From NCBI GenBank assembly GCA_965205275.1, contig OZ242168.1, positions 496,001 to 560,000 on the forward strand: a DNA stretch of 64,000 nucleotides, given 5' to 3'. Origin of the DNA: WTFY01 sp965205275. Its GTDB lineage: Bacteria; Pseudomonadota; Gammaproteobacteria; UBA4575. A model generated the notes under the pieces. It was not told the origin of the DNA. It did no database searches and worked only from the letters and a program-made list of their open reading frames with translations. Numbering within the stretch: the first letter of the stretch is position 1; each line of letters opens with the position of its first letter. The translations under genes were made by a program, and so were the position numbers. Of this stretch, positions 18,900 through 27,994 are shown in pieces.

Positions 18900-19241
18900 T
18901 TAAGCATTAATCAGCAGATATGTACCTATTGCCCAACAAACGGTTATCCCGATTACAGCTACATATTGAACGTAAGAGCGTAATAAGCTTGTTAAGAGCA
19001 GAGCAAGTAATAAACCAAAAACTATCACAATAATAGCGTCCCACCAGATACCTAAGTATGCAGAAGAAAATGCTGAACCCGGAAGTGCAATATAAGCAAT
19101 TAGTTTTACCATGGAAGTATCAGAAATGAACATATTGCTAATCCACCATCTCCTATTTTTTGCATAATAGGCATACGCGATAATAATCCATGCAAAGGAT
19201 GCCAGCAGAGTGAATACAATTATTGGTGTGTATGTTTGCAA
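18900..19241 (-). CDS. Small membrane protein, 113 residues
   Basis: About four hydrophobic segments (starting MQTYTPIIVFTLLASFAWII) with a short aromatic loop, YAKNRRWWISNMF, after the first. No family recognised. It stands alone, between a gene-free stretch and the second IS5 copy. Confidence 0.6.
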   Translation of the reverse strand: MQTYTPIIVFTLLASFAWIIIAYAYYAKNRRWWISNMFISDTSMVKLIAYIALPGSAFSSAYLGIWWDAIIVIVFGLLLALLLTSLLRSYVQYVAVIGITVCWAIGTYLLINA

Positions 19242-19535
19242 TTCTAGTTTAGGTATAGGCTGGATTAAATAAGTTATATGTATTCAAATTACTTCCTGGA
19301 GTATTTGGATCACGTAATGCCCCTAGCATATAGGATTATGAGTTAAAGCAAGATAACTGGTTAGAAAAAGGTACATCAAAATCTGCTATAAGAAAGTTAA
19401 TGATTGATTCTGCATGCATTATGCGCTGCAGCATAACCGGTTGCTATTTTGTACTTTTAATCAGCGCCATTTGTAGTGGAGTTATCGCATAAAGAGCTGC
19501 TTATTCGTGCATTTTAGCCGTTTTTGCAAAAGCAG

Positions 19536-20356
19536 CTAGGGCGTGTTAACACTAATGGGCACAGTTATGGTATCCTCCAAGGATGGAACTGACCCAAGCC
19601 CAATACGAACGCATCGCGCTACATCTCCCGGTGCAGCGCGGCAACGTCAGCCTTTCGAACCGCCAAGTACTCAACGCCATACTGTATGTCGCCGAACAGG
19701 GCTGCAAATGGCGAGGGTTACCTACACGGTTTGGCAACTGGCACACCATCTATACCCGAATGAACCGTTGGTCGAAGAACGGAGTGCTCGACCGAGTATT
19801 CGAGCATCTGCAGCGAGAACAGATCGTGCGCATCAAACTCGAGGCGATGTCGATGGACAGCACTATTGTGAAGGTGCATCCCGATGGGACGGGGGCGCTA
19901 AAAAAAACGGCCCCCAATCCATCGGCCGCTCTCGCGGCGGCTGGACCACCAAGATTCATATGGTTGCCGCAGATGCTCGAACCGCCATCACGTTCTCGCT
20001 CTCGCCGGGACAAGCCCACGATGCCCCGGAAGGGCGTAAGTTGCTGAATCGCCTTGGTCAGCAGCACGATACTCCCTCACTGATCATGGACCGCGCGTAC
20101 GAAGGCAACGAGACTCGACAACTGGCCTTGGCGCTGGGGTATGAGCCAGTGGTACCGCCATTGCGAACGCGGGTCGAGCCTTGGGAATACGACCGTGAGA
20201 TGTACAAGCGGCGCAATGAAATCGAGCGGTTATTCCGTCGATTGAAGGGGTTCCGTCGTGTCTTCTCGCGATTCGAGAAACTCGACGTGGTATTCCTCGG
20301 ATTCATTGTCTTCGCGCTCATCGTCGATGCGTTACGTTAGTGTTAACACGCCCTAG
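19536..20356 (+). mobile_element. IS5-family (IS427-type) insertion sequence, copy 2
   Basis: Same ends as copy 1: CTAGGGCGTGTTAACACTAA at 19536 and its complement ending at 20356, with CTAG at both edges as likely target duplication. It is 821 bp against 820 for copy 1; the extra base is a G in the run at 19891-19895. Orientation is opposite to copy 1, so the 4.4 kb between them, including tRNA-Ser, is flanked by inverted repeats. Confidence 0.92.
19583..20340 (+). CDS. IS5-family transposase, two frames joined by likely -1 frameshift
   Basis: OrfA starts at 19583 (MELTQAQYERIALHL). At 19898-19907 the sequence CTAAAAAAAAC offers a slippery A8. OrfB continues in the -1 frame (GAKKNGPQSIGRSRGGWTTK) to 20340, with DDE-region text MDRAYEGNE and ERLFRRLKGF. 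This is the arrangement expected of an active IS427-type element, so this is the likely functional copy. The uninterrupted OrfB frame open from 19543 is not thought to start upstream. Confidence 0.87.
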
Positions 20357-20472
20357 TCACAATTGCCGATAAACACATTAAAAAATCAGGGTTTTTGATA
20401 AATTGCTGTAATACTTGATATAATACTGTCTGAATGCTATCAGAGCTTAGTAGTTAAAGCAGGAGGTCCGCT

Positions 20473-20565
20473 ATGCCAGACGGTGTTGGAATTTTGATAT
20501 TTGCCATATTCGTGGCTGTTTATTTTATTATTATGGTGCTAGCCAAAGACAAAAAAAAGGATTAA
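20473..20565 (+). CDS. Small single-helix membrane protein, 30 residues
   Basis: ATG at 20473 preceded by a near-perfect Shine-Dalgarno AGGAGG (20461-20466) at ideal spacing. The product, MPDGVGILIFAIFVAVYF then IIMVLAKDKKKD, is one membrane segment with a basic tail, the usual pattern of bacterial small membrane proteins. No homologue recognised. It sits about 115 bp past the IS5 copy; it might be an orphaned small gene. The strong ribosome site is the main support. Confidence 0.6.
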   Translation: MPDGVGILIFAIFVAVYFIIMVLAKDKKKD

Positions 20566-20796
20566 AACCAGAGCACCTGGTTATGCTCGCAAACTGATTT
20601 CTGACCGGGGTGCGGTACGAGCACTCTGCATTTTAGTTTTGAGCATATTCAGGCCTATCAAAGTTGTCTGCAGTGAACTGCAGTCCTCCGGTGGGGTGTG
20701 CCTATTGGTTATAGGTTTCTAAATCTGTTCAGAACTTGAAAGTTATTCCTTAGAGTAACCTGTTAATTAAGAAATTAGTATTAAGTACCAAAGCGC

Positions 20797-21231
20797 ATGG
20801 ACACTCGGGGTGAGATTGAAGAGATTGTAAACAGAGAAACTCGTGCATTTGATACAAAAAATATTGAGCTATTCCTGAGCATTGTCCATCCCGATATGGT
20901 TTGGCCCTGGCCGCCAAATGCAAGTGCACACGATCCTATTGAGTGGGTATTGCCTTGGGGGAGGTTTGATAACCAACGTTGGTGCGAATATTTCCAAAAA
21001 TTTTTTGAGAAATACGATCTAGTACATAATGATCGTATTATTGAAAAAATTGTAATCTCTAAAGAAAGAGATGGTGCATTTGCTGTTGTAGATGTCGACA
21101 CCTTGTGGAAGTCTAGCACAGGGGATGTACTGCATTGGGATGGTCGCGCATGCAAAATTTACACGAAATTAAATGGGCAATGGAAAATGATCGCCCAAAT
21201 GGGAATACTGGATTACTCAAAGTACACGTAA
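20797..21231 (+). CDS. NTF2-like (SnoaL-type) protein
   Basis: 144 residues with the NTF2-like order of helices and strands: IEEIVNRETRAFDTKNIELF, HPDMVWPWPPNA, RWCEYFQKFFEKYD and a C-terminal KIYTKLNGQWKMIAQMGILDY. Members bind small hydrophobic ligands or act as isomerases or cyclases; the substrate is unknown. Neighbouring flavin monooxygenases suggest, without proof, a role in small-molecule turnover. It converges on a small membrane-protein gene. Confidence 0.72.
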   Translation: MDTRGEIEEIVNRETRAFDTKNIELFLSIVHPDMVWPWPPNASAHDPIEWVLPWGRFDNQRWCEYFQKFFEKYDLVHNDRIIEKIVISKERDGAFAVVDVDTLWKSSTGDVLHWDGRACKIYTKLNGQWKMIAQMGILDYSKYT

Positions 21232-21250
21232 GCATACTGCTTTGGTGCGA

Positions 21251-21595
21251 TTATTCTTTAATACTTTGTCTTTGAATTTTGTTTACTTTTCCGGAAATTA
21301 TAATATATGAAACAAGCAACCCAAGTGGCCCGAAGATAACTGTTAAGAGCACCCAAACAATTGAATTTTTATCTAGGAGCTTAACGAGCTGAGCCATATA
21401 GAATAAATAAATAATGCTAAGGCCTGCGCTGACGCTAATAATTACAGTAAGCCAACTGTTATGCGTGCCACTAAACTGGTATTTATCCGCATAAATGTAA
21501 ATAGCCAAAAACATAAACATTAACAAAATAAAACTAAATTTCATCCGTGAAAATAATGTTTGTAAAATGCTAGTTTGGCTTGATAGATTTTTCAT
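21251..21595 (-). CDS. Small membrane protein, 114 residues
   Basis: Four hydrophobic segments, the last carrying VWVLLTVIFGPLGLLVSYIII, a pattern seen in phospholipase_D-nuclease-N/PLDc_N-like and other small membrane proteins. An N-terminal Ser/Thr-rich polar stretch precedes the first segment. No specific family can be claimed. Convergent with the NTF2-like gene, 19 bp apart. Confidence 0.6.
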   Translation of the reverse strand: MKNLSSQTSILQTLFSRMKFSFILLMFMFLAIYIYADKYQFSGTHNSWLTVIISVSAGLSIIYLFYMAQLVKLLDKNSIVWVLLTVIFGPLGLLVSYIIISGKVNKIQRQSIKE

Positions 21596-21837
21596 CTTGT
21601 GTTTGTTATGCCGTAATTAACTGTAAAGATACACAATAAAGAAAAATTTAGGAATCTGGACCAAATCTAATTATTGAGGAACCAGCCCCACTGGTTTATT
21701 TCCGAATAATGGAGGTAGTTGCCTAACAGATTTTCGTTTTACGTTTCAACTATTTTACTCGGCATGCCACAAACAGCAGCAGTTCCCTCTCCCCATAGTC
21801 TGAGAAATGTAGTCGTGAAAGTTAATCGAAAATTTCT

Positions 21838-23328
21838 TTAATCTCCATCATCGAGCAAATTCTCCCTTAAGGTCTTGCCTCGGTACTCAGAACGCAATAA
21901 TCCTCTTTTTTGCATTTCAGGGGTAACCAAATCAGCGAAATCCTCGTAACAACCCGGGGTTGTAGTTGCAACAAGCATGAATCCGTCCGCGCCTGCATCC
22001 ATGAACACCTCCATTTGGTCAACTACATCAGCAGGGCTTCCGATTGCTCGTGGCATACCCATACCTTGCGCATAGATGAGTGCAGCTTCCTTCACTGTAA
22101 CCGGACCGCCGCCTTTGGCAAAAATGATGGATTCAAACAAGCCTTGTATACCAGGTATTTCGATGTTCTGTACGACTTCATCTAAAGCATAGGTTGAGAA
22201 ATCCGGTCCAAAGTGCCCCGATATCCATGCAAGCGCCCCTTCTAATGGAATGTGAGACATAATCCGCTCGTACTTTTCCTCTGCTTCAGCACGTGTCGGA
22301 GCAACAATTGTTTGTAATCCGTAGATTCGTTTTACACTATTGGGCGTCCGATTAAATTTTGTATAACAGCGTTCATTTAAATCGTCCCGATATTCAGCCA
22401 TGCGTTCAACATTAGGGTGCACGGCAAAAATCGCTTCTGCATGTTTCGCAGCAAAGTCTCGGCCACGAGGAGATGAACCTGCTTGCCACAAAACTGGAGA
22501 AACCTGTGGAGAACGAAAACAGAAATGTCTGCCCCTACAGTTGAAAAATTGACCTTTGAAATCAATTTCGCGAACTTTATCCGGGTCTGCAAAAATGCCT
22601 GATTCGCGATCCGCAATAACGGAGTCTTCGTCCCAGGAGTTCCAAAGCTGAGAACAGAGATCCATATATTCTTCCATTCTCTCATATCGTAAGGAGCGGT
22701 CAGACATTTCTGCGCCGTAGGCATCCCATTCACTTTTGGAATATGAACTTACTACATTCCATGCAACCCGTCCTTTGGTTAAATGATCTAAGCTCGACAG
22801 ATGGCGGCACATTGCATATGGATGTACAAATGCAGTTGACAGGGTTACACCAATGCCTAAGTGTTTTGTCGCATGCCCAATGATGGGTACGATTGTTGCT
22901 GGCTCATGCACTGGGCATTGCACAGCATAGCGCACAGTATCATCGGAGCTTTGTTTGTAGTTATTATAGGGAGCTAACTCATCTGCAATAAACATTGCGT
23001 CAAACATTCCGCGTTCCATCGTCCTTCCCATATGTACCCAGTACTCAGGCTCAGAAAATTTCCACCCTCGCTTATCCCGATGATTTCGCCACATCCCTGT
23101 AGCATGGCTGTTAACACCGTGTTGGCAAAAACCTAACAAGTGCGCTTGTTTTCTTTTTTTCTTTTTTCGCCCCGGTTTTACGACTGGGTTTGCTTTCGCT
23201 ATATCCAGTAACTCTCTTGCAAAGACACGCGCGACTTTTTTTGCATCTTCTCCGTGAGGCAAATTTTGCATTGTCCACTTATCTTTTTTTTGTGCTTTTT
23301 TCGTTTTGCTTTTATTGTTTGACGTCAT
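21838..23328 (-). CDS. FMNH2-dependent monooxygenase of the NtaA/SnaA/DszA luciferase-like family
   Basis: 496 residues. From about residue 62 it follows the two-component flavin monooxygenase family (nitrilotriacetate, dibenzothiophene sulfone and dimethyl sulfide monooxygenases): MWRNHRDKRGW, GMFDAMFIADELA, HLTKGRVAWNVVSSYS, SPQVSPVLWQAGSSPRGRDFAAKHAEAIF. It would need a separate flavin reductase, which is not in the window. Odd feature: a roughly 60-residue N-terminal extension rich in lysine (three Lys/Arg clusters) not typical of the family. Next to an SfnG-like enzyme and a symporter, an organosulfur substrate such as dimethyl sulfide is plausible, but this is inference. Confidence 0.85.
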   Translation of the reverse strand: MTSNNKSKTKKAQKKDKWTMQNLPHGEDAKKVARVFARELLDIAKANPVVKPGRKKKKRKQAHLLGFCQHGVNSHATGMWRNHRDKRGWKFSEPEYWVHMGRTMERGMFDAMFIADELAPYNNYKQSSDDTVRYAVQCPVHEPATIVPIIGHATKHLGIGVTLSTAFVHPYAMCRHLSSLDHLTKGRVAWNVVSSYSKSEWDAYGAEMSDRSLRYERMEEYMDLCSQLWNSWDEDSVIADRESGIFADPDKVREIDFKGQFFNCRGRHFCFRSPQVSPVLWQAGSSPRGRDFAAKHAEAIFAVHPNVERMAEYRDDLNERCYTKFNRTPNSVKRIYGLQTIVAPTRAEAEEKYERIMSHIPLEGALAWISGHFGPDFSTYALDEVVQNIEIPGIQGLFESIIFAKGGGPVTVKEAALIYAQGMGMPRAIGSPADVVDQMEVFMDAGADGFMLVATTTPGCYEDFADLVTPEMQKRGLLRSEYRGKTLRENLLDDGD

Positions 23329-23454
23329 GTCTTACTCCTATTTGTAATGCTAGCGTAATTTCATGGACAACTGTATTTCTATTTTTAGTGAAGGTTTATT
23401 CATGAAGCACTGTTATTAAAAATATTTAAGAAGCTATATCTGCATTACTGCATT

Positions 23455-24495
23455 TTAGTTTATTGTCTGTGTTGATACTAGTTGAGACAAAACTGTTTCA
23501 CCAAAAGAAACAGTGTCTTCCAACATGTCTTCGAATTGGCACAGCAAAATATCAACCCCACACTCTTTTAGTCTTAATAAACGGCTGAGGATAGTAGAAT
23601 GGCTGCCTATTAAGCTTGCGTCGAATCCACAATTCGAATCAACCATTTGTTCATCAGACAGTTCTTTCCACATGGTTGCTCCAGATTCTGCCATGATCTG
23701 CCGAAAATTGTCTATCAAGTTTTGTTGTCTATTTGAAAGTATTTTTTTATATCTTAATTCGGCTTTTTTATCTGTTTCGTCCAGGATCACAAATACACTC
23801 ATTGCAATTTTAACTTTGCGTCCATATTTGCTTTCCAGTTTTCTCAACTGCTGGATTTTTTCTTTTAAGTCTTTGTCAGGCATGCTGTCGATGAAAAACA
23901 CGTCTCCGTATTGAACTGCCAGTTCTTGAGCATTTGTAGACTGGCCGCTGACCCAAATAGGTATTTGACCGTCATTTGGTTCTTCCATCGCTATAAGCGC
24001 ATCCTGCAGTGAGTAATACTTCCCATCAAAAGAGCTGTTTTTACCGGTCCATAATTGTTTGAGGCATTGTGTAAATTCAGTCGCACGTTGATAACGACCT
24101 TTATGGTCTAGGTACTCAACACCGCATTGCGTGAATTCTTGCTTCCACCAGCCGCAGACTACATTGATCGATAATCTTTTGTCACTTAGGTGGTTAATAC
24201 CCTGCGCCATTTTGGCGATGGATAAGGGAGGATGGAAGCCAGGTTTTGTGGCAACAACAATGTTTATTTTTGAAGTTTTTGCAGCGATGGCAGCAGAATA
24301 TGCCCATGCATCTGCGACCTCATAAGTCTGTCCATAAACGACATTCAAGTAGTTTTCAGAAACATAAGCATAGTCATAGCTGTAGGCTTCGGCACGATTG
24401 GCAATTTCGTTGCAGACTGTGAAGGATGGGCGGTATCGATGATTTTTTATACGTAGCCAACCTCCATAAACAGGAATCCAGACACCTATCTCCAT
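23455..24495 (-). CDS. Luciferase-like flavin monooxygenase, SfnG/SsuD type
   Basis: 346 residues of the FMNH2-dependent sulfonate/sulfone monooxygenase group: GVWIPVYGGW at the N-terminus, a TSKINIVVATKPGFHPPLSI strand-loop, HLSDKRLSINVVCGWWKQEF and HKGRYQRATEFTQCLKQLWTG. These align with SfnG (dimethyl sulfone) and SsuD (alkanesulfonate) enzymes, which release sulfite or sulfinate. The substrate cannot be decided from sequence. Located 127 bp upstream of the NtaA-like gene on the same strand. Confidence 0.82.
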   Translation of the reverse strand: MEIGVWIPVYGGWLRIKNHRYRPSFTVCNEIANRAEAYSYDYAYVSENYLNVVYGQTYEVADAWAYSAAIAAKTSKINIVVATKPGFHPPLSIAKMAQGINHLSDKRLSINVVCGWWKQEFTQCGVEYLDHKGRYQRATEFTQCLKQLWTGKNSSFDGKYYSLQDALIAMEEPNDGQIPIWVSGQSTNAQELAVQYGDVFFIDSMPDKDLKEKIQQLRKLESKYGRKVKIAMSVFVILDETDKKAELRYKKILSNRQQNLIDNFRQIMAESGATMWKELSDEQMVDSNCGFDASLIGSHSTILSRLLRLKECGVDILLCQFEDMLEDTVSFGETVLSQLVSTQTIN

Positions 24496-24620
24496 ATCGC
24501 AACCAGGTAATGTAGCTGAAATGGTGTGTTATTGAATTATAGTCAGAGCTAAAGGAGTAAGAGTTTATAGATAAGAGTCGGCCTCCTCCTATAAAAATTA
24601 TCTTTACACTAGGCGCTGAC

Positions 24621-24932
24621 TCAATAGTTGCCTGAAGCTCGCATCATACGCTCATAAAAGAATGCGAATCCAACCATAAAGGTTGTAATAACCGCTAAAA
24701 GCGGTCCCGCATAGACAAATATTGGGCTGACACCCACTAACCCAATGATTACTGCTGATGCAAGGACTGCAAGCGCGATAGTAACGGTATATGCACTGTC
24801 TTTATAGTCTTCAATTTCTGCATCTGCCTCGACATCGGCAAAAGATTGCCGTATGCCAATAGCGTATCCCGCAGCGTATAGAACGGTAGCAGCTGCCCCT
24901 ATAATTAAGAAAAAGATTAATAGTCCTGACAT
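24621..24932 (-). CDS. Small membrane protein, likely partner of the adjacent symporter
   Basis: 103 residues. One N-terminal helix, an acidic loop (FADVEADAEIEDYKDS), then two or three helices with a short aromatic C-terminus. It lies 49 bp after the sodium/solute symporter gene on the same strand. Some SSS-family permeases (for example PanF with YhdT) have a small membrane companion gene, so a partner role is suggested by position only. Confidence 0.65.
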   Translation of the reverse strand: MSGLLIFFLIIGAAATVLYAAGYAIGIRQSFADVEADAEIEDYKDSAYTVTIALAVLASAVIIGLVGVSPIFVYAGPLLAVITTFMVGFAFFYERMMRASGNY

Positions 24933-24981
24933 AGTTCACCTCTGATTTTTAAGTGTGTATGGTGTGTATCTCATTTATTGA

Positions 24982-26475
24982 CTATGCACTCTTATGTGCC
25001 AGTTCATCTTTGTGAGCCTCCAGTAATTCATCCATGTCAAACTCTTTACGAGTAAACAGTCCTGCCAGTACTACAACTCCAGCACTAATTGCCAATATAG
25101 AGAATGTGCCGACCATCTCTCCATACAAATGGCGAAGTGGCATACCAATTACAATGGCAAGAATTATTCCTGAAACAAATCCTGCAGTGTTGGTTTTCCT
25201 CCAAACAATGGCAAGAATCAGTGGTATGAGTATGGAAGTTTTTAACGCATAGGTTGTTAATACTAGCGTGGTGAAGTCCACTCCGGACAAGACGATAAAC
25301 CCGGATATAACGCCTCCCAGGATCATTCCAAATCTTGTAATGTAGAATAAGGTTTTCTCTCGCGTTTCCGTTGCAAATCTTTTTACGATGTCTATCGCGA
25401 TAATGGAAGATAACGCAGAAGCTGCCCCGTCAATAGTTGAATAACAGGCCGCTAATATTACCAGTACATATGTCAATACCAATATCAGTGGAAGGCCAAT
25501 ATGTGACACCATATACGGACCCACTGCAACAATATCACCACCCAGTTCCTCTGGAGTTAACCCGAACGCCAAGCCAGCTAAGCCCAACATGCCTAAGCAA
25601 ATTGGTATTGGATAAAATAGTGCGCCTCCCCACAAGAATGTTCTTGTGACCTGTTCTTTACGTACTGCCCACACTTTCTGCCAAAAAGTCTGGTCTGCCA
25701 CAACTGCAGCAAGCAAGCCGAATGCCAAAGTGATACCAAAACCTGCGGCAGCGTCAGCTTCAAAGACAGATAAGTTTGAAGGGTCTGCAGTTTTTACTGC
25801 CTCAAATACCGCGGTAGCACCGCCACTGATATGGGCATAAACGGCTACGACAACAATTGCTGCAGGTGTTGTAATCATCCAGGTATTGAAAGTCCCGGTC
25901 ATCACACTTGTCCACAGTCCGCCAAAGAAGACATATGTCATGACAACCACTACCGTGAGAATTACGACTGTTTCCCAAGCTATAGGGAATACTGTTGACA
26001 TCACAACAGAGGTACCTTTTATATTTATAAGTGTTTCCAGGAGAATTCCGAATATCATCGCAATCGTGACAACAATTGAAGCAGCTTTTGAGCCACCAAA
26101 TCGAGTATGTGCGAATTGGCTGATAGTATAGCCTTCGGGCATTTTTCTTCTGAGAATTCTTGCTAGTGGCACCATGGCCATAATTGCAAAACCATTGGGT
26201 ACAACAAACCAAAACAGCCCAGACAAGCCCCATTGATAGGTCATTGCCGAGCTCATCATCACTGCCATGGCCCATGTCCAGACTGAAATGACTGCCCCCA
26301 CACCAAACCCAAGACCAACTTTACGGTTCGATATTATGAAGTCATGTGTTGATTTGATTAGATTACGCTTGATTATGAAGGCGAGTATCAGAAATAACAC
26401 TCCAAAACCAATCATTAAGCTAAAACCGAGCGCAGCTGTTAAGCCTTCTGATGCAACTAAAACCGACTTGTCCAT
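24982..26475 (-). CDS. Sodium/solute symporter (SSS/SLC5 family)
   Basis: 497 residues with about 13 membrane helices. SSS features: an N-terminal STHDFIISNRKVGLGFG loop, SVWTWAMAVMMSSAMTYQWG and a YSTIDGAASALSSIIAIDIVKR block of the type that carries Na+-site Ser/Thr residues. It ends in a cytoplasmic acidic tail. It imports an organic solute with Na+; the substrate is unknown. First gene of a minus-strand cluster continuing with the 103-residue protein and the two flavin monooxygenases, so it may supply their substrate. GGAGG lies before ATG 26475. Confidence 0.85.
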   Translation of the reverse strand: MDKSVLVASEGLTAALGFSLMIGFGVLFLILAFIIKRNLIKSTHDFIISNRKVGLGFGVGAVISVWTWAMAVMMSSAMTYQWGLSGLFWFVVPNGFAIMAMVPLARILRRKMPEGYTISQFAHTRFGGSKAASIVVTIAMIFGILLETLINIKGTSVVMSTVFPIAWETVVILTVVVVMTYVFFGGLWTSVMTGTFNTWMITTPAAIVVVAVYAHISGGATAVFEAVKTADPSNLSVFEADAAAGFGITLAFGLLAAVVADQTFWQKVWAVRKEQVTRTFLWGGALFYPIPICLGMLGLAGLAFGLTPEELGGDIVAVGPYMVSHIGLPLILVLTYVLVILAACYSTIDGAASALSSIIAIDIVKRFATETREKTLFYITRFGMILGGVISGFIVLSGVDFTTLVLTTYALKTSILIPLILAIVWRKTNTAGFVSGIILAIVIGMPLRHLYGEMVGTFSILAISAGVVVLAGLFTRKEFDMDELLEAHKDELAHKSA

Positions 26476-26765
26476 AATGCCTCCTCCTACTTTATGGTTG
26501 GCATTTTGCTAGCCTAAATTACTAAACAGTTGTTATTCGCAATTATGTTGGCAAAGTAATTGTAACTACCTAAAGGTAATACTAGGCTAACTTAGATGAA
26601 GTATATCCTGTATTAGGTGCCCTTTTCAATTATCCTTTTAATAAATTTGTAAGTTTTAATTATCCGGAAAGGCGGGTTTATCGGATCGAATGGTGCGTAA
26701 GTTTAAGTAATTTTATAAATCTTTTCACTATGTCTTTCATTTTTAAGCATATTAAAAAGCTAAGG
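26476..26765. other. Gene-free stretch upstream of the symporter, ending at an IS
   Basis: About 290 bp of AT-rich DNA with no coding frame of note; it must contain the promoter of the symporter cluster. It ends exactly at the inverted repeat of the IS51-type element. Confidence 0.5.
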
Positions 26766-26884
26766 TGAACCGCCCCGGGTATTCCGGAGACTCATTAGTT
26801 TGAGTCAAGCTGATCTTTCCCCCGTAACCCGATCCACTTTATGTGAGGGATTTTCCTATAATTTGAACCTTAGGAGGTCCCAAG

Positions 26885-27151
26885 ATGAAAGGCAAACGAT
26901 TTACCGACGAGCAGATCATTTCGATCCTGAAAGAGCATGAGGCCGGCGCCAAAATGCCAGACCTGGTACGTAAGCACAATGTAAGTGAACAGAGCATCTA
27001 CCGCTGGAAGTCGAAGTACGCTGGTATGGAAGTCTCTGAGGCCAAACGCCTGAAGGAACTGGAGAGCGAGAACACTAAACTCAAACGTCTACTGGCGGAT
27101 ACGATGCTGGATAATGCGGCATTAAAGGAACTGGTCGGAAAAAAATTTTAA
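26885..27151 (+). CDS. IS3-family OrfA (helix-turn-helix), copy 1
   Basis: 88 residues: KGKRFTDEQIISILKEHE, a recognition helix around VSEQSIYRWKSKYAG and a leucine-zipper tail (LKELESENTKLKRLLAD). It ends GKKF-stop over the slippery run A7; slipping -1 there continues into OrfB as KKILTPAARRR, giving the usual OrfAB transposase. Good SD AGGAGG 5 bp before ATG. Confidence 0.93.
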   Translation: MKGKRFTDEQIISILKEHEAGAKMPDLVRKHNVSEQSIYRWKSKYAGMEVSEAKRLKELESENTKLKRLLADTMLDNAALKELVGKKF

Positions 27152-27186
27152 CGCCCGCTGCCCGTCGCCGGGGTGTTGAGCATCTG

Positions 27187-27963
27187 GTGACGGCCAACCT
27201 TGCCAGTCAGCGGCGGGCGTGTCGATTGGTGGGCTTATCTCGCTCAGTCATGCAGTATCGACCGAGACCTAAGCACGATAAAGTCCTGTGCCAACGACTG
27301 AAAGAGCTGGCCACGCAGTATCCGCGTTATGGCTACCTGATACTGCATGGACTATTGGCAGCGGAAGGTCTGGTTATCAATCGCAAGCGCACCTACCGAC
27401 TGTATTGTGAGGCGAATCTACAGGTGAGAACACGACGACGGAAGAAGCTGATACGTCCCAGGATACCAATGATGATACCGGATGGGCCGGGGCAACGTTG
27501 GTCACTCGACTTTGTCTCTGACCAGTTGGCTTCAAGTCGGCGCTTTCGGGTGTTAAACATCATCGATGACTACAGCCGGGAATGTATTGGACAGATTGTA
27601 GATACCTCAATATCCGGTCTTCGATTGGCAGGGTTTCTGGAAGAGATCGGAACGCTTCGTTCCTTACCAAAAACTATTGTGTGCGACAACGGTAGCGAAC
27701 TGACCAGCAAGGCGATGTTCTTCTGGTCACAACAAAGCGGTGTGAAACTGCATTTTATTCAACCGGGCAAACCCACTCAGAATGCGTTCGTGGAATCGTT
27801 CAATGCCCGCTTTCGAGATACCTGTCTCAATCAACATTGGTTTCGCAATCTGCCTGATGCACGATGCATCATCAATGACTGGCGACGCCACTATAACTAT
27901 ATACGACCACACAGCTCACTTGGCTACGTACCACCGGCTGTATTCGCACAACAAGCAGCATGA
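27187..27963 (+). CDS. IS3-family OrfB transposase (DDE integrase core), copy 1
   Basis: 258 residues. The DDE residues lie in WSLDFVSD, VCDNGSELTS and NAFVESFNARFRDTCL. The start at 27187 is a GTG; expression is probably by frameshift from OrfA. Identical or nearly identical proteins are encoded by the two other copies. Confidence 0.93.
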   Translation: MTANLASQRRACRLVGLSRSVMQYRPRPKHDKVLCQRLKELATQYPRYGYLILHGLLAAEGLVINRKRTYRLYCEANLQVRTRRRKKLIRPRIPMMIPDGPGQRWSLDFVSDQLASSRRFRVLNIIDDYSRECIGQIVDTSISGLRLAGFLEEIGTLRSLPKTIVCDNGSELTSKAMFFWSQQSGVKLHFIQPGKPTQNAFVESFNARFRDTCLNQHWFRNLPDARCIINDWRRHYNYIRPHSSLGYVPPAVFAQQAA

Positions 27964-27994
27964 TATGATAATTTTTCCCTCACCAGGAATGGAT

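Noticed and set aside
19543..20340. Single 265-residue transposase starting at 19543
   Set aside because: The first 100 residues are an out-of-frame reading of OrfA; the real product needs the OrfA start at 19583 and a -1 shift.
26495..26515. Sigma-54 promoter (TTGGCATTTTGCT) near the symporter gene
   Set aside because: The distance between the GG and GC elements is 4 bp too short and the strand is wrong for the symporter.
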